Shown here: piece by piece, positions 1-5,212 of the stretch
Layout: each line of letters begins with the position of its first letter
Numbering within the stretch: position 1 is the first letter of the stretch
Origin: Thermoplasmatota archaeon
Lineage (GTDB): Archaea; Thermoplasmatota; E2; DHVEG-1
Assembly: GCA_030615845.1 (NCBI GenBank)
Contig: JAUWYM010000043.1
Span: forward strand, 1-6,611
Length of the DNA: 6,611 nucleotides
Direction: 5' to 3'
The notes under the pieces: generated by a model
The model's input: the letters and a program-made list of their open reading frames with translations, nothing else
Told to the model about the DNA's origin: nothing
The model's database searches: none
Made by a program: the position numbers and the translations under genes

Positions 1-854
1 AACCCGTGGTCTGATAGAATTAATATTTTTTTATTTGGGAATTCATCCATTATTTTACATATGTGTTTCAAAACTATTTTTATATTTTCCTCATATGCTT
101 TTATTATTCCCTTTTTTCCAACCTTGAAATAGTACCTGCCCATTTCATCTGGGGGCTCTCTTCTTAAAAATCTGTCTAGTTTCCAGGTGAACTCTCTGCT
201 TGTTAAAATGGTTATGATTTTACCTGCAAGGCCCCTCTTACCCCATATTTTAGGGACCATAGCATCTGTTGTTAGTTGCCTAGGTAGGTTTTTCTTTTGT
301 CTAATATAGTATGTTTTGAGTTTGGGCATTTTATTCTTTGCTTGTTTAATAAAAAAGTCAGGAGTATCATGTTTTTTGTCTCCACCTAGACTTATAAACT
401 GAAAATGAGGTTGCTCATATCGAATAAGAAATCTTTTATCAGGGTGTTTGTGCATGTGTTTTATTGCTATGTTAGTGAATTTTACTGGGTCTATTATTCC
501 AGTATTATGGTCATAGGCTTCTTTCCAGGCATTAATTACCATGTAGAATTTGCTAGGATCAATTACTAAGGGTAGAATAATAAAACTGTTTATGCAGATT
601 ATGGTTTGCATGTCTTTATCTTCTCGGTTTTTAAATAAGAGGTTGAACCATCCGATAGTGTCAACAGCACATGTTATAGCTTTTCTTAATCCCGAAACCC
701 CTAGTATGCTCCTGTAATATTTTTTGAATTTATCATACCTGCAACCGTCTATCATTATGAGTATATCCCATTTGCATTTAATTGGGTCTACTAATCTTCT
801 ACCTATTATGTATTTACCTATTTTCTCTGTCGTTTTCAATAACCTTCTTGTCAA
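1..854 (-). CDS. Alkaline phosphatase/sulfatase-superfamily protein, partial (C-terminus cut by window edge)
   Basis: The minus strand is open from the left edge to an in-frame TAG just upstream of 854, giving 284 residues and no stop. Near the N-terminus WDILIMIDGCRYD (about residues 29-41) matches the first metal-binding strand of the alkaline phosphatase fold and the DACRYD signature of archaeal sulfatase-like proteins. AVDTIGW (about 63-69) is where this group keeps its Thr/Ser nucleophile, so Thr66 is a candidate. YEQPHFQFI (about 146-154) and the final LSDHG supply the other metal ligands. Relatives hydrolyse or transfer phosphate or sulfate esters and often lie in archaeal surface-polysaccharide loci; the substrate here is unknown. 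No signal peptide or membrane helix is seen, suggesting a cytosolic enzyme. No ATG precedes the core motif. I chose TTG at 854, 26-27 bases from a TATA box; TTG at 839, behind a tightly spaced AGAAGG, is the alternative. Codon use differs from pheT (ATA, CTA, AGG favoured), suggesting transfer. Family is fairly sure, function is not. Confidence 0.8.
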   Translation of the reverse strand, partial: MTRRLLKTTEKIGKYIIGRRLVDPIKCKWDILIMIDGCRYDKFKKYYRSILGVSGLRKAITCAVDTIGWFNLLFKNREDKDMQTIICINSFIILPLVIDPSKFYMVINAWKEAYDHNTGIIDPVKFTNIAIKHMHKHPDKRFLIRYEQPHFQFISLGGDKKHDTPDFFIKQAKNKMPKLKTYYIRQKKNLPRQLTTDAMVPKIWGKRGLAGKIITILTSREFTWKLDRFLRREPPDEMGRYYFKVGKKGIIKAYEENIKIVLKHICKIMDEFPNKKILILSDHG

Positions 855-876
855 TAATAAACACTAGCACTATTGA

Positions 877-884
877 TAATATAT
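877..884 (-). promoter_or_regulatory. TATA box of the phosphatase-like gene
   Basis: On the minus strand ATATATTA is centred 26-27 bases before TTG 854, so transcription would begin at or next to that codon. If translation instead starts at TTG 839, the leader would be about 15 bases and contain AGAAGG. The site abuts the palindrome at 886-911. Confidence 0.5.
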
Positions 885-885
885 C

Positions 886-925
886 GACTAATTAACTTTT
901 GTTTATTAGTCAAAAAATCTTGACT
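886..925. promoter_or_regulatory. Overlapping inverted repeats, candidate operator
   Basis: GACTAAT (886-892) and ATTAGTC (905-911) form a perfect 7-base inverted repeat with a 12-base spacer. The right arm continues as AGTCAA (908-913), which pairs again with TTGACT (920-925) across 6 bases. The array sits directly upstream of the TATA box of the phosphatase-like gene, where the TFB recognition element and archaeal activators or repressors bind. A dimeric transcription factor site is inferred; which factor is unknown. AT-rich DNA makes short palindromes common, so the call is tentative. Confidence 0.4.
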
Positions 926-960
926 CGTTAATCAGACCCTTTCATAACACTTGTTTCTTT

Positions 961-982
961 AAAAAACCAATCCTTGGGTTTT
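961..982 (-). terminator. Stem-loop flanked by T-run, likely terminator of the 35-residue gene
   Basis: Read on the minus strand, AAAACCCAA and TTGGTTTT pair around a 3-base loop as an 8 bp stem with one bulged C, ending in a run of six T (966-961). It lies 23 bases beyond the stop of the microprotein gene; another T-run (CCTTTTTATCC) occurs nearer the stop at about 990-1000. Archaeal termination mainly needs the T-run, so either may act. The plus strand also ends in four T, so the element could be bidirectional. Confidence 0.45.
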
Positions 983-1004
983 GTTGGTGAGGATAAAAAG
1001 GTGT

Positions 1005-1112
1005 TCAAAATAAAGCCAATCCTTCTGCAAACATCTTTGCTAGTATAACAAAAGTTGAAACAACAATGAGTATAGCAATAAATTGTTTTGCTCCATCATT
1101 CATTTTTATCAT
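1005..1112 (-). CDS. Single-helix membrane microprotein (35 residues), function unknown
   Basis: This short minus-strand frame begins at ATG 1112 and ends at TGA 1007-1005. The product has a short polar N-terminus (MIKMNDGAKQ), one hydrophobic helix at about residues 11-25 (FIAILIVVSTFVILA), then KMFAEGLALF. This is the look of a small inner-membrane subunit or regulator with the N-terminus probably in the cytosol. Three points support a real gene: a TATA box (CCTTTAAAAC) centred 26-27 bases upstream, so that ATG 1112 is the predicted transcript start; a terminator-like hairpin downstream; and a clean single-helix design. ATG at 1103 (32 residues) is an alternative start. I do not recognise the family, and no partner is evident. 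It is transcribed toward the phosphatase-like gene, 150 bases away, but that gene has its own TATA box. Confidence 0.5.
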   Translation of the reverse strand: MIKMNDGAKQFIAILIVVSTFVILAKMFAEGLALF

Positions 1113-1135
1113 ATTGAGCTTTAAAATATACTTTG

Positions 1136-1142
1136 TTTTAAA
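1136..1142 (-). promoter_or_regulatory. TATA box of the 35-residue microprotein gene
   Basis: TTTAAAA on the minus strand, within TAACCTTTAAAAC, is centred 26-27 bases from ATG 1112 and predicts a leaderless transcript. The core resembles the protease promoter at 3925-3932 (TTACCTTTAATAAAC). A second AT-rich stretch (TATATTTTAA, 1121-1130) would instead place the transcript start near ATG 1103. Confidence 0.45.
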
Positions 1143-1190
1143 GGTTATGGTCTACCAATGTATCTAGAACTTAATCAAATAAAAACATAC

Positions 1191-1201
1191 ATCTTTTTAA
1201 A
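1191..1201 (+). promoter_or_regulatory. TATA box of the two-helix small membrane protein gene
   Basis: ATCTTTTTAAA contains a TATA-like core centred near 1197-1198, predicting a transcript start near 1224 and a leader of about 23 bases that carries the Shine-Dalgarno. The same 11-mer recurs at 1617-1627 before the next small gene. Confidence 0.45.
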
Positions 1202-1232
1202 CAAAGAGATGTTACAGCGTTGAATTTTCTGG

Positions 1233-1237
1233 GGAGG
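1233..1237 (+). promoter_or_regulatory. Shine-Dalgarno deciding the TTG start at 1247
   Basis: GGAGG, within GGGGAGGAAC, stands 9 bases before TTG 1247, ideal spacing for archaeal initiation. It lies inside the longer frame that would begin at TTG 1220, which argues against that start. Confidence 0.6.
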
Positions 1238-1246
1238 AACTTCAAA

Positions 1247-1438
1247 TTGAACAAAAGAGAGAAAATAATGAGTATTATTGGAGGCATTGGATTTCTCAGT
1301 CTTGGATTATGGATTGAAAGCACAAGCTCTTGGGAAGTGGGATATCCCCTAGTATTTGGATTCGTATTTTTCATTGCTGTCGTTGCAACAATGCTGTCAA
1401 CTCGATGGAAACTACAAAGTTGGAAAGTAGAGAAATAA
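1247..1438 (+). CDS. Small two-helix membrane protein (63 residues), function unknown
   Basis: The product has a basic N-terminus (NKREK), a first hydrophobic helix at about residues 8-24 (IIGGIGFLSLGLWI), a short polar loop (ESTSSWEVG), a second helix at about 33-52 (YPLVFGFVFFIAVVATMLS) and a basic tail ending WKVEK. By the positive-inside rule both ends face the cytosol, forming a helical hairpin. TTG 1247 is chosen because GGAGG precedes it by 9 bases; TTG 1220 would place that sequence inside the gene, and ATG 1268 has only weak upstream purines and would remove the basic N-terminus. The family is not recognised. The gene is divergent from the 35-residue microprotein and shares an 11-base promoter core with the small membrane protein gene at 1695. 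An open frame on the opposite strand here lacks a Shine-Dalgarno and looks like an antisense shadow. Confidence 0.6.
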   Translation: MNKREKIMSIIGGIGFLSLGLWIESTSSWEVGYPLVFGFVFFIAVVATMLSTRWKLQSWKVEK

Positions 1439-1497
1439 GCAAATTGATAAAAAAGTTGTACCATAAACAATAAAACGTTTTGACTCTATATTTCTGT

Positions 1498-1625
1498 GTG
1501 GTGGGGAGAACTCATTCTTTCCGGTAGTTTACTTTTTCATTCTTCCTCCTCCAAAAATTCTTTTCCCCACCTCCCCCTAAACCATCACTTCCTTAGAGAC
1601 AAAAAACATAGCACATATCTTTTTA
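1498..1625 (+). ncRNA. Candidate small RNA: C/T-rich, closed by a long-range stem
   Basis: This non-coding stretch is richer in C than its surroundings. GGTGGGGAGAA (1500-1510) pairs with TTCTTTTCCCCACC at 1561-1571 as 11 bp including one G-U, enclosing about 50 mostly pyrimidine bases. Two segments resemble the anti-Shine-Dalgarno of archaeal 16S rRNA: CCTCCTCC (1545-1552) in the loop and CCACCTCCCC (1568-1577) overlapping the stem. A weak TATA-like AATAAAA at about 1469-1475 would start a transcript near 1498, and T-runs at 1620-1624 could end it. Strand, ends and existence are inferred. It could instead be an untranscribed spacer or a long upstream leader. Confidence 0.25.
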
Positions 1626-1627
1626 AA
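1617..1627 (+). promoter_or_regulatory. TATA box of the 69-residue small membrane protein gene
   Basis: ATCTTTTTAAA, identical to 1191-1201, has its core centred near 1623-1624. It predicts a transcript start near 1650 and a leader of about 45 bases before ATG 1695. Confidence 0.4.
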
Positions 1628-1683
1628 GAAAAATCCGTTATGAAACTGTGAGGAGTTGGGAATAAAAAAACAACTGGTGGTCT

Positions 1684-1689
1684 GAGGAG
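1684..1689 (+). promoter_or_regulatory. Shine-Dalgarno for ATG 1695
   Basis: GAGGAG lies 5 bases before ATG 1695 and supports that start over the internal ATG four codons later (1707). Confidence 0.6.
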
Positions 1690-1694
1690 AGAGC

Positions 1695-1904
1695 ATGTCA
1701 TGGTTTATGATTGATCTATTTGCAGGGTTATTCTCTTTTTTAACATTTATATTTCTATTGTTCTACATTTATCCTGCTATGAAAAAAGAATGGAAAGAAA
1801 AAGGTAGAGACTGGCGATATTACTATACAGTATGTGGGGATGACAACAGACGATCATATAGGCAGTCGTTTTACTCATTGTTGACTGCAGGTATGAAAAA
1901 ATAA
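1695..1904 (+). CDS. Small membrane-anchored protein (69 residues), function unknown
   Basis: A hydrophobic helix at about residues 3-28 (FMIDLFAGLFSFLTFIFLLF, then YIYP) is followed by a strongly charged segment (KKEWKEKGRDWRYYY), a single cysteine in TVCGDDNRRS and a short amphipathic tail ending in KK. The charge just after the helix favours a signal anchor with the C-terminal part in the cytosol. There is no lipobox, so a lipoprotein is unlikely. The start is well supported by GAGGAG 5 bases upstream. The gene has its own TATA-like promoter, shared in core sequence with the two-helix gene upstream, and a T-run downstream before the uL16 promoter, so it seems to be a separate transcript. 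I do not recognise the family. Coding is likely from the Shine-Dalgarno, the clean topology and the full-length frame. Confidence 0.6.
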   Translation: MSWFMIDLFAGLFSFLTFIFLLFYIYPAMKKEWKEKGRDWRYYYTVCGDDNRRSYRQSFYSLLTAGMKK

Positions 1905-1936
1905 GATTTTACAGATATGTTTTAATTGCAGACCGG

Positions 1937-1946
1937 AGTTTTTTTA
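1937..1946 (+). terminator. T-run terminator after the 69-residue gene
   Basis: A run of seven T (1939-1945) follows GACCGGAG about 35 bases beyond the stop at 1904 and just before the uL16 TATA box. T-runs of this size are the main archaeal termination signal. No strong hairpin precedes it. Confidence 0.45.
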
Positions 1947-1956
1947 GTAAAAAGAG

Positions 1957-1965
1957 TTATAAATA
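1957..1965 (+). promoter_or_regulatory. TATA box of the uL16 gene
   Basis: TTATAAATA, preceded by the purine-rich AAAAAGAG expected of a TFB recognition element, predicts transcription from about 1987. That excludes translation from the upstream in-frame TTG at 1926 and leaves a leader of about 26 bases. Confidence 0.65.
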
Positions 1966-2003
1966 CCATATCCCTTTCGGTCTTTCTACCAAGAGTAACT
2001 CTG

Positions 2004-2008
2004 GGTGA
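2004..2008 (+). promoter_or_regulatory. Shine-Dalgarno deciding the uL16 start
   Basis: GGTGA matches the 3' half of the full archaeal Shine-Dalgarno (AGGAGGTGA) and ends 4 bases before ATG 2013. With the TATA box it fixes the start there. Confidence 0.6.
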
Positions 2009-2012
2009 AAGA

Positions 2013-2531
2013 ATGACACGAAAGCCAGGTAGTATGTATCGATACGTCAGAGGTCAAGCTACTACAAGAAAAGAATACATGGGTGGAATACCTGCCTCAC
2101 GTATTGCACAATTTGACATGGGAAACAGAACAGGAAAATTTCCTATACAAATATCACTTATTGCAAATGAAAAATGTCAACTGCGACATAACTCACTTGA
2201 GGCAGCTCGTATCTCTGCAAACAGAGCACTAGAAAAAGCCGCTGGAACGACTAACTACCGGCTCGTCATACGTGTGTTTCCCCATATTGTCCTTCGTGAA
2301 AACAAACAAGCAACAGGAGCAGGAGCGGATAGAATTTCTCAAGGAATGAGATCATCATATGGAAAGAATGTGAGTACTGCTGCACGAGTAAATGCCAAAC
2401 AAATAGTTATGACTGTTGATACACAAAAACAATTCTTCAGACAGGCAAAAGCAGCACTACGAAAAGCAGGAATGAAACTATCAACACCCTGCAGCATAAA
2501 TATAGAGAAAGGTGCTGGGCTAGTACAATAG
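2013..2531 (+). CDS. rpl10e: Large ribosomal subunit protein uL16 (archaeal L10e)
   Basis: uL16 binds 23S rRNA near the peptidyl transferase centre and the A-site tRNA elbow of the 50S subunit. The 172 residues equal the usual archaeal length. The N-terminus TRKPGSMYRYVRGQATTRKEYMG is the family's basic rRNA-binding start, followed by GGIPASRIAQFDMGN (about 24-38) and CQLRHNSLEAARISANRAL (about 55-73). The diagnostic L10e signature runs from RVFPHIVLRENKQ to ATGAGADRISQGMR (about 87-113), followed by the conserved C-terminal KAALRKAGMKL. The frame is open upstream to TTG 1926, but those 29 extra codons encode nothing conserved and contain the promoter, so ATG 2013 is the start. The gene has its own TATA box and stands outside any ribosomal operon here. 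It ends 4 bases from the convergent protease gene, so its terminator must lie inside that gene. Identification is essentially certain. Confidence 0.97.
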   Translation: MTRKPGSMYRYVRGQATTRKEYMGGIPASRIAQFDMGNRTGKFPIQISLIANEKCQLRHNSLEAARISANRALEKAAGTTNYRLVIRVFPHIVLRENKQATGAGADRISQGMRSSYGKNVSTAARVNAKQIVMTVDTQKQFFRQAKAALRKAGMKLSTPCSINIEKGAGLVQ

Positions 2532-2535
2532 AGTT

Positions 2536-3903
2536 TCATATATATTTTATTAACCAGGGAAATATTATAAGAAGCAGAACGAGCAATGAAAGTATTAGAG
2601 AAATGTTTTTCACAATTTTTTCTCGCTGTGTATCTGAAATGCCTTTTTTCAATCGTTTTACAAGAGTGTGTAAAGCATCGTTAAAGAGGAACCCACCATC
2701 AAGTGGGACCATAGGGAGAACATTAAATAATGCAACAGCAAGATTAAGCCAGAAAATCCAGTACACTGCGTTGACAATGATCCAAAAAACATTTGCCGGG
2801 ATAACACTGAGAGGTCCTGTTATTATATACGAATCGGTAAAAGGAGAGACAATTGGGTTATAGCCCTGCAGATAGCCCCACAATGGTAAGACATAGAAGA
2901 GCAGGAAACCATCGGGAAAGCCAATAAACGGATTCTTTAAAACCGACAAGAATCCGTTATGTGCATCTGAAGTGCTCACGCCTAGATACCCTTGACCAAT
3001 GTGCGATTGATTTTTGGTATAATTGGATTTATCTGCAAATGTCACTTCTTTTGTAAATGTTTTTTCTCCTTTTACATATGATATCCTTGTTAGTTGATTA
3101 GATCGTGTTTTCTCCATGACTTCAAAAAATTCATCAACATTTGTCACTTTGGTATCATTAATATCTGTAATTATCATACCTGGCGAAAGGCCAATTTCTT
3201 CTGCGGGAGTGCCATTTCCTACATAAAAAATGCTAACTCCATCTGCTGCAGGTTGCACTGCAGACATAAAAACAAAAGAGAAAAGTAGGATGCTAAGTAA
3301 AACGACTACGAAATTTGATGTTGGTCCTGCAGCATATACTCTCATTCTCGACTTTGTTTTCGATTTTTTTAACGCGTCTTCATCAGGTTCACAAAACGCT
3401 CCAATAGGTACGATAAGATAGAGAATTCCCAGTGATTTGACTTTAAGTTTACTTGCAATTGTGAGAATGCCATGGGAAAATTCATGGACCACCATAGCAA
3501 CAATTAATGCGAGAACGATATAGCCAATATATTCAAGAGGAAGTATTGGGTTAATTCCTGGAAGAACTAATGCAATCTCAGGGCCAGGTAACGCCTCTTT
3601 CTGTTCAGGAGTGAATCCAAAAACAAACCAGGCTTGCCAGATAAGCATTGCCGTCATTAAAAACATCATGACAAAACAAAGAACTATCCCTGAACTCCCA
3701 AATGCTTTCCAGAATCTTTGTTTCTTTGCGACTTTTTTAAGAAATTTTTTTCCTTTGTTGGTTCGCCACATAAGAGCAGGACCCCAAAAGGAAATATTGT
3801 ATTTTTTGAGAAAGCCCAATTTATGTAGAATAACAGCAAAAAAGGCATATATCGCTACGATAGCAAAAAAAATCAATAGACCTTCAATAAGTGACATATT
3901 CAT
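2536..3903 (-). CDS. Site-2-type membrane metalloprotease (peptidase family M50) with PDZ domain
   Basis: The 455-residue product is a zinc intramembrane protease that would cleave transmembrane helices, as relatives do in regulated intramembrane proteolysis. The first helix is at about 5-29 and the second at about 71-95. A third at about 126-150 carries the HExxH zinc motif as HEFSHG (140-145, catalytic Glu141). AAGPTSN (191-197) is the family's second conserved stretch, leading into a helix at about 196-216. A PDZ domain spans about 222-290, with GNGTPAEEIGLSPGMIITDIND at its core. The third zinc ligand is Asp402 in NVLPMVPLDGG (394-404), and a terminal helix covers about 433-453. All catalytic residues are present, so the enzyme should be active. 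ATG 3903 fits a TATA box 26-27 bases upstream, implying a leaderless message; the second ATG two codons later (3897) is possible. It follows the DUF373 gene by 68 bases but has its own promoter. The substrate is not indicated. Confidence 0.95.
   Translation of the reverse strand: MNMSLIEGLLIFFAIVAIYAFFAVILHKLGFLKKYNISFWGPALMWRTNKGKKFLKKVAKKQRFWKAFGSSGIVLCFVMMFLMTAMLIWQAWFVFGFTPEQKEALPGPEIALVLPGINPILPLEYIGYIVLALIVAMVVHEFSHGILTIASKLKVKSLGILYLIVPIGAFCEPDEDALKKSKTKSRMRVYAAGPTSNFVVVLLSILLFSFVFMSAVQPAADGVSIFYVGNGTPAEEIGLSPGMIITDINDTKVTNVDEFFEVMEKTRSNQLTRISYVKGEKTFTKEVTFADKSNYTKNQSHIGQGYLGVSTSDAHNGFLSVLKNPFIGFPDGFLLFYVLPLWGYLQGYNPIVSPFTDSYIITGPLSVIPANVFWIIVNAVYWIFWLNLAVALFNVLPMVPLDGGFLFNDALHTLVKRLKKGISDTQREKIVKNISLILSLLVLLLIIFPWLIKYI
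2605..2621 (+). terminator. Possible uL16 terminator inside the convergent protease gene
   Basis: Two close T-runs (2605-2610 and 2616-2621) occur on the plus strand about 75-90 bases after the uL16 stop. They are the first long T tracts beyond it. They lie antisense to the last helix of the protease, so the two transcripts probably overlap at their 3' ends. The T-runs are also explained by AAA/AAT codons on the other strand, so the call is weak. Confidence 0.3.
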
Positions 3904-3924
3904 CTGAAGGAAATATGTAACTGT

Positions 3925-3932
3925 TTATTAAA
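3925..3932 (-). promoter_or_regulatory. TATA box of the M50 protease gene
   Basis: TTTAATAA on the minus strand, within TTACCTTTAATAAAC, is centred 26-27 bases from ATG 3903, so the transcript should start at the start codon. Purines just upstream of the ATG (GAAGG within TCCTTCAG is on the other strand) do not form a Shine-Dalgarno, consistent with leaderless initiation. Confidence 0.6.
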
Positions 3933-3971
3933 GGTAACCAAAATTTGTCTTCTTTTCAAAACAATGCAGTT

Positions 3972-5108
3972 CTACTCAGTACTTTCTAGTAGTTTCGCGG
4001 TCTGTTCTTCAATGTCTTTTTCATGCCTTTCTAAAACATACATGTCTTTGATGTAGTGATAGGTGACTGCTCCAATAAATGCTATTAGGATTCCTACGGA
4101 GACGTACCCGATGAAATGAGGTGTGAGAAACGGCTCAATAGAGAAATCATTGATGATGGAATAATATAATGATTCAAAGATTGCTGATGCGATAAATCCA
4201 AATGAAAACAGGGAGAAGGGAACAATCCAGTATGACCAGTTCACCTTTTTTTCTCGGACGTACATATCTGTTACTCTTCCAAATGATGCGAGAAGTCCTG
4301 CTCCTACGATTCCCCATGTTATGTGGTTGAGAAATTCTAGGATAGGAATCACCCAAAGTAACTCTGTGTTAAAATCGGTGTTGTTGTAGGCGTAGAAAAG
4401 ACTGACTGCTATGATAACAAGGGATACGATGTAGGTATAAAACGAAAGCTTTCCAGTAAGCAGACCCGATTTCATCTCATTCCAAATTATAGATATGTTT
4501 TTCTCCCAGTTGAATACTCGTACGAGTAGATACACGCCAAGAGTAAAAAGTATTGCACCGAATCCACTGGCAGCCATATTTAATATGGCAAATATCGCCC
4601 AAACAAGAAGTATAAGTGCGATGGGAAGCAAAAATTGTTTTTTGACTTTGTCATCATCAAGTAGTTTTATAACCCGATAGTAAGCATCTTCAAGTTGTTT
4701 ACTTTGTTTTACATTTACTCGTTGTATAGAGCTTATTTTTATCCTGGACTGTATCACAGGGAGTATGTATTCATCTTCTGCACCATCGGTAAGTAAAATA
4801 GCTTCTGTTGCATTTGTCTCTTTCATTACAATTTCTAACTGCTCAGCTAGTATCTGATCTGATTTTATACCAACATGAATATCTCCGCAGAGTGTTGCTA
4901 CTTCGACGTCTTGTCCTTCTTTTTTTAATTTATCATAGGTTGCGATGGCAAGAAAAATAGCGTTAAGATCTGAATCTTCGGGATCCGCACGACCAAGTTT
5001 ATTTGCGGCATCTAAATTATTTTCAACACCGACGATAGGGCTTTTTACCTTTGCTTTTCTCCCAAAATCATCATCACGATCAATGTTTAATATCAAGGTT
5101 TTTGCCAT
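3972..5108 (-). CDS. DUF373 family membrane protein, function unknown
   Basis: The 378 residues match the archaeal DUF373 family. A soluble N-terminal domain of about 155 residues opens with LILNIDRDDDFGRKA (5-19), SPIVGVENN (23-31) and the acidic signature ADPEDSDLNA (41-50), then VEVATLCGD (68-76) and a second acidic turn LLTDGAEDEY (105-114). These Asp clusters at strand ends suggest a Rossmann-like fold that could bind metal or a nucleotide; this is inference. About six membrane helices follow, near 158-180, 183-197, 222-241, 249-275, 290-312 and 333-353, and then a charged tail (HEKDIEEQTAKLLESTE) probably in the cytosol. ATG 5108 has a strong TATA box about 32 bases upstream, so the leader is a few bases at most. 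It shares a 135-base divergent promoter region with pheT and is followed on the same strand by the M50 protease. Family assignment is firm; no member's role is known to me. Confidence 0.93.
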   Translation of the reverse strand: MAKTLILNIDRDDDFGRKAKVKSPIVGVENNLDAANKLGRADPEDSDLNAIFLAIATYDKLKKEGQDVEVATLCGDIHVGIKSDQILAEQLEIVMKETNATEAILLTDGAEDEYILPVIQSRIKISSIQRVNVKQSKQLEDAYYRVIKLLDDDKVKKQFLLPIALILLVWAIFAILNMAASGFGAILFTLGVYLLVRVFNWEKNISIIWNEMKSGLLTGKLSFYTYIVSLVIIAVSLFYAYNNTDFNTELLWVIPILEFLNHITWGIVGAGLLASFGRVTDMYVREKKVNWSYWIVPFSLFSFGFIASAIFESLYYSIINDFSIEPFLTPHFIGYVSVGILIAFIGAVTYHYIKDMYVLERHEKDIEEQTAKLLESTE

Positions 5109-5136
5109 TACGTTTCAAAAATGAAAACGAGTATTA

Positions 5137-5144
5137 TATATAAA
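5137..5144 (-). promoter_or_regulatory. Strong TATA box of the DUF373 gene
   Basis: TTTATATA on the minus strand, within AAAGCTTTATATATAATAC, is the best match to the archaeal consensus in the window. It predicts a start near 5113-5114, leaving a leader of about 5 bases with no room for a Shine-Dalgarno. The transcript start falls in an imperfect palindrome (CGTTT at 5111-5115, AAACG at 5125-5129). Confidence 0.7.
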
Positions 5145-5212
5145 GCTTTATTAGTATTAAATTTTGAATAGGATTACACCATAAACAGTATTTTTCTTAC
5201 TTCACCAAAATC

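Noticed and set aside
967..1024. Direct repeat CCAATCCTT (967-975 and 1016-1024)
   Set aside because: One copy is coding sequence of the microprotein and the other is part of the hairpin stem; nine bases in this composition is not notable.
1220..1246. TTG 1220 as the start of the two-helix protein
   Set aside because: It would put the strong Shine-Dalgarno (1233-1237) inside the gene, and the predicted transcript start near 1224 lies downstream of it.
1171..1470. Minus-strand open frame of about 99 codons opposite the two-helix small protein
   Set aside because: Neither its TTG nor its ATG start has a Shine-Dalgarno or a well-placed TATA box, and the composition looks like an antisense shadow. 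The plus-strand gene has GGAGG at ideal spacing and clean topology.
1538..1575. Minus-strand Shine-Dalgarno-like GGAGGTG and GGAGGAGG preceding tiny frames
   Set aside because: The frames that follow are about 13 codons or fewer; the purine runs are better read as the complement of the C/T-rich tract.
1926..2012. Longer uL16 starting at an upstream in-frame TTG (29 extra residues)
   Set aside because: The extension lacks family similarity, contains the TATA box at 1957-1965, and a Shine-Dalgarno points to ATG 2013.
3246..3263. CTGCAG repeated around GTTGCA, a possible palindromic site
   Set aside because: It is explained by coding for SAVQPAA just before the PDZ domain of the protease, and it is far from any promoter.
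2603..3907. Several plus-strand open frames inside the protease gene
   Set aside because: They are antisense to a gene with a complete catalytic motif set and encode no recognisable protein.
4174..4680. Open frames in other phases inside the DUF373 gene
   Set aside because: The DUF373 frame is full length with family motifs; the others are shadows without initiation signals.
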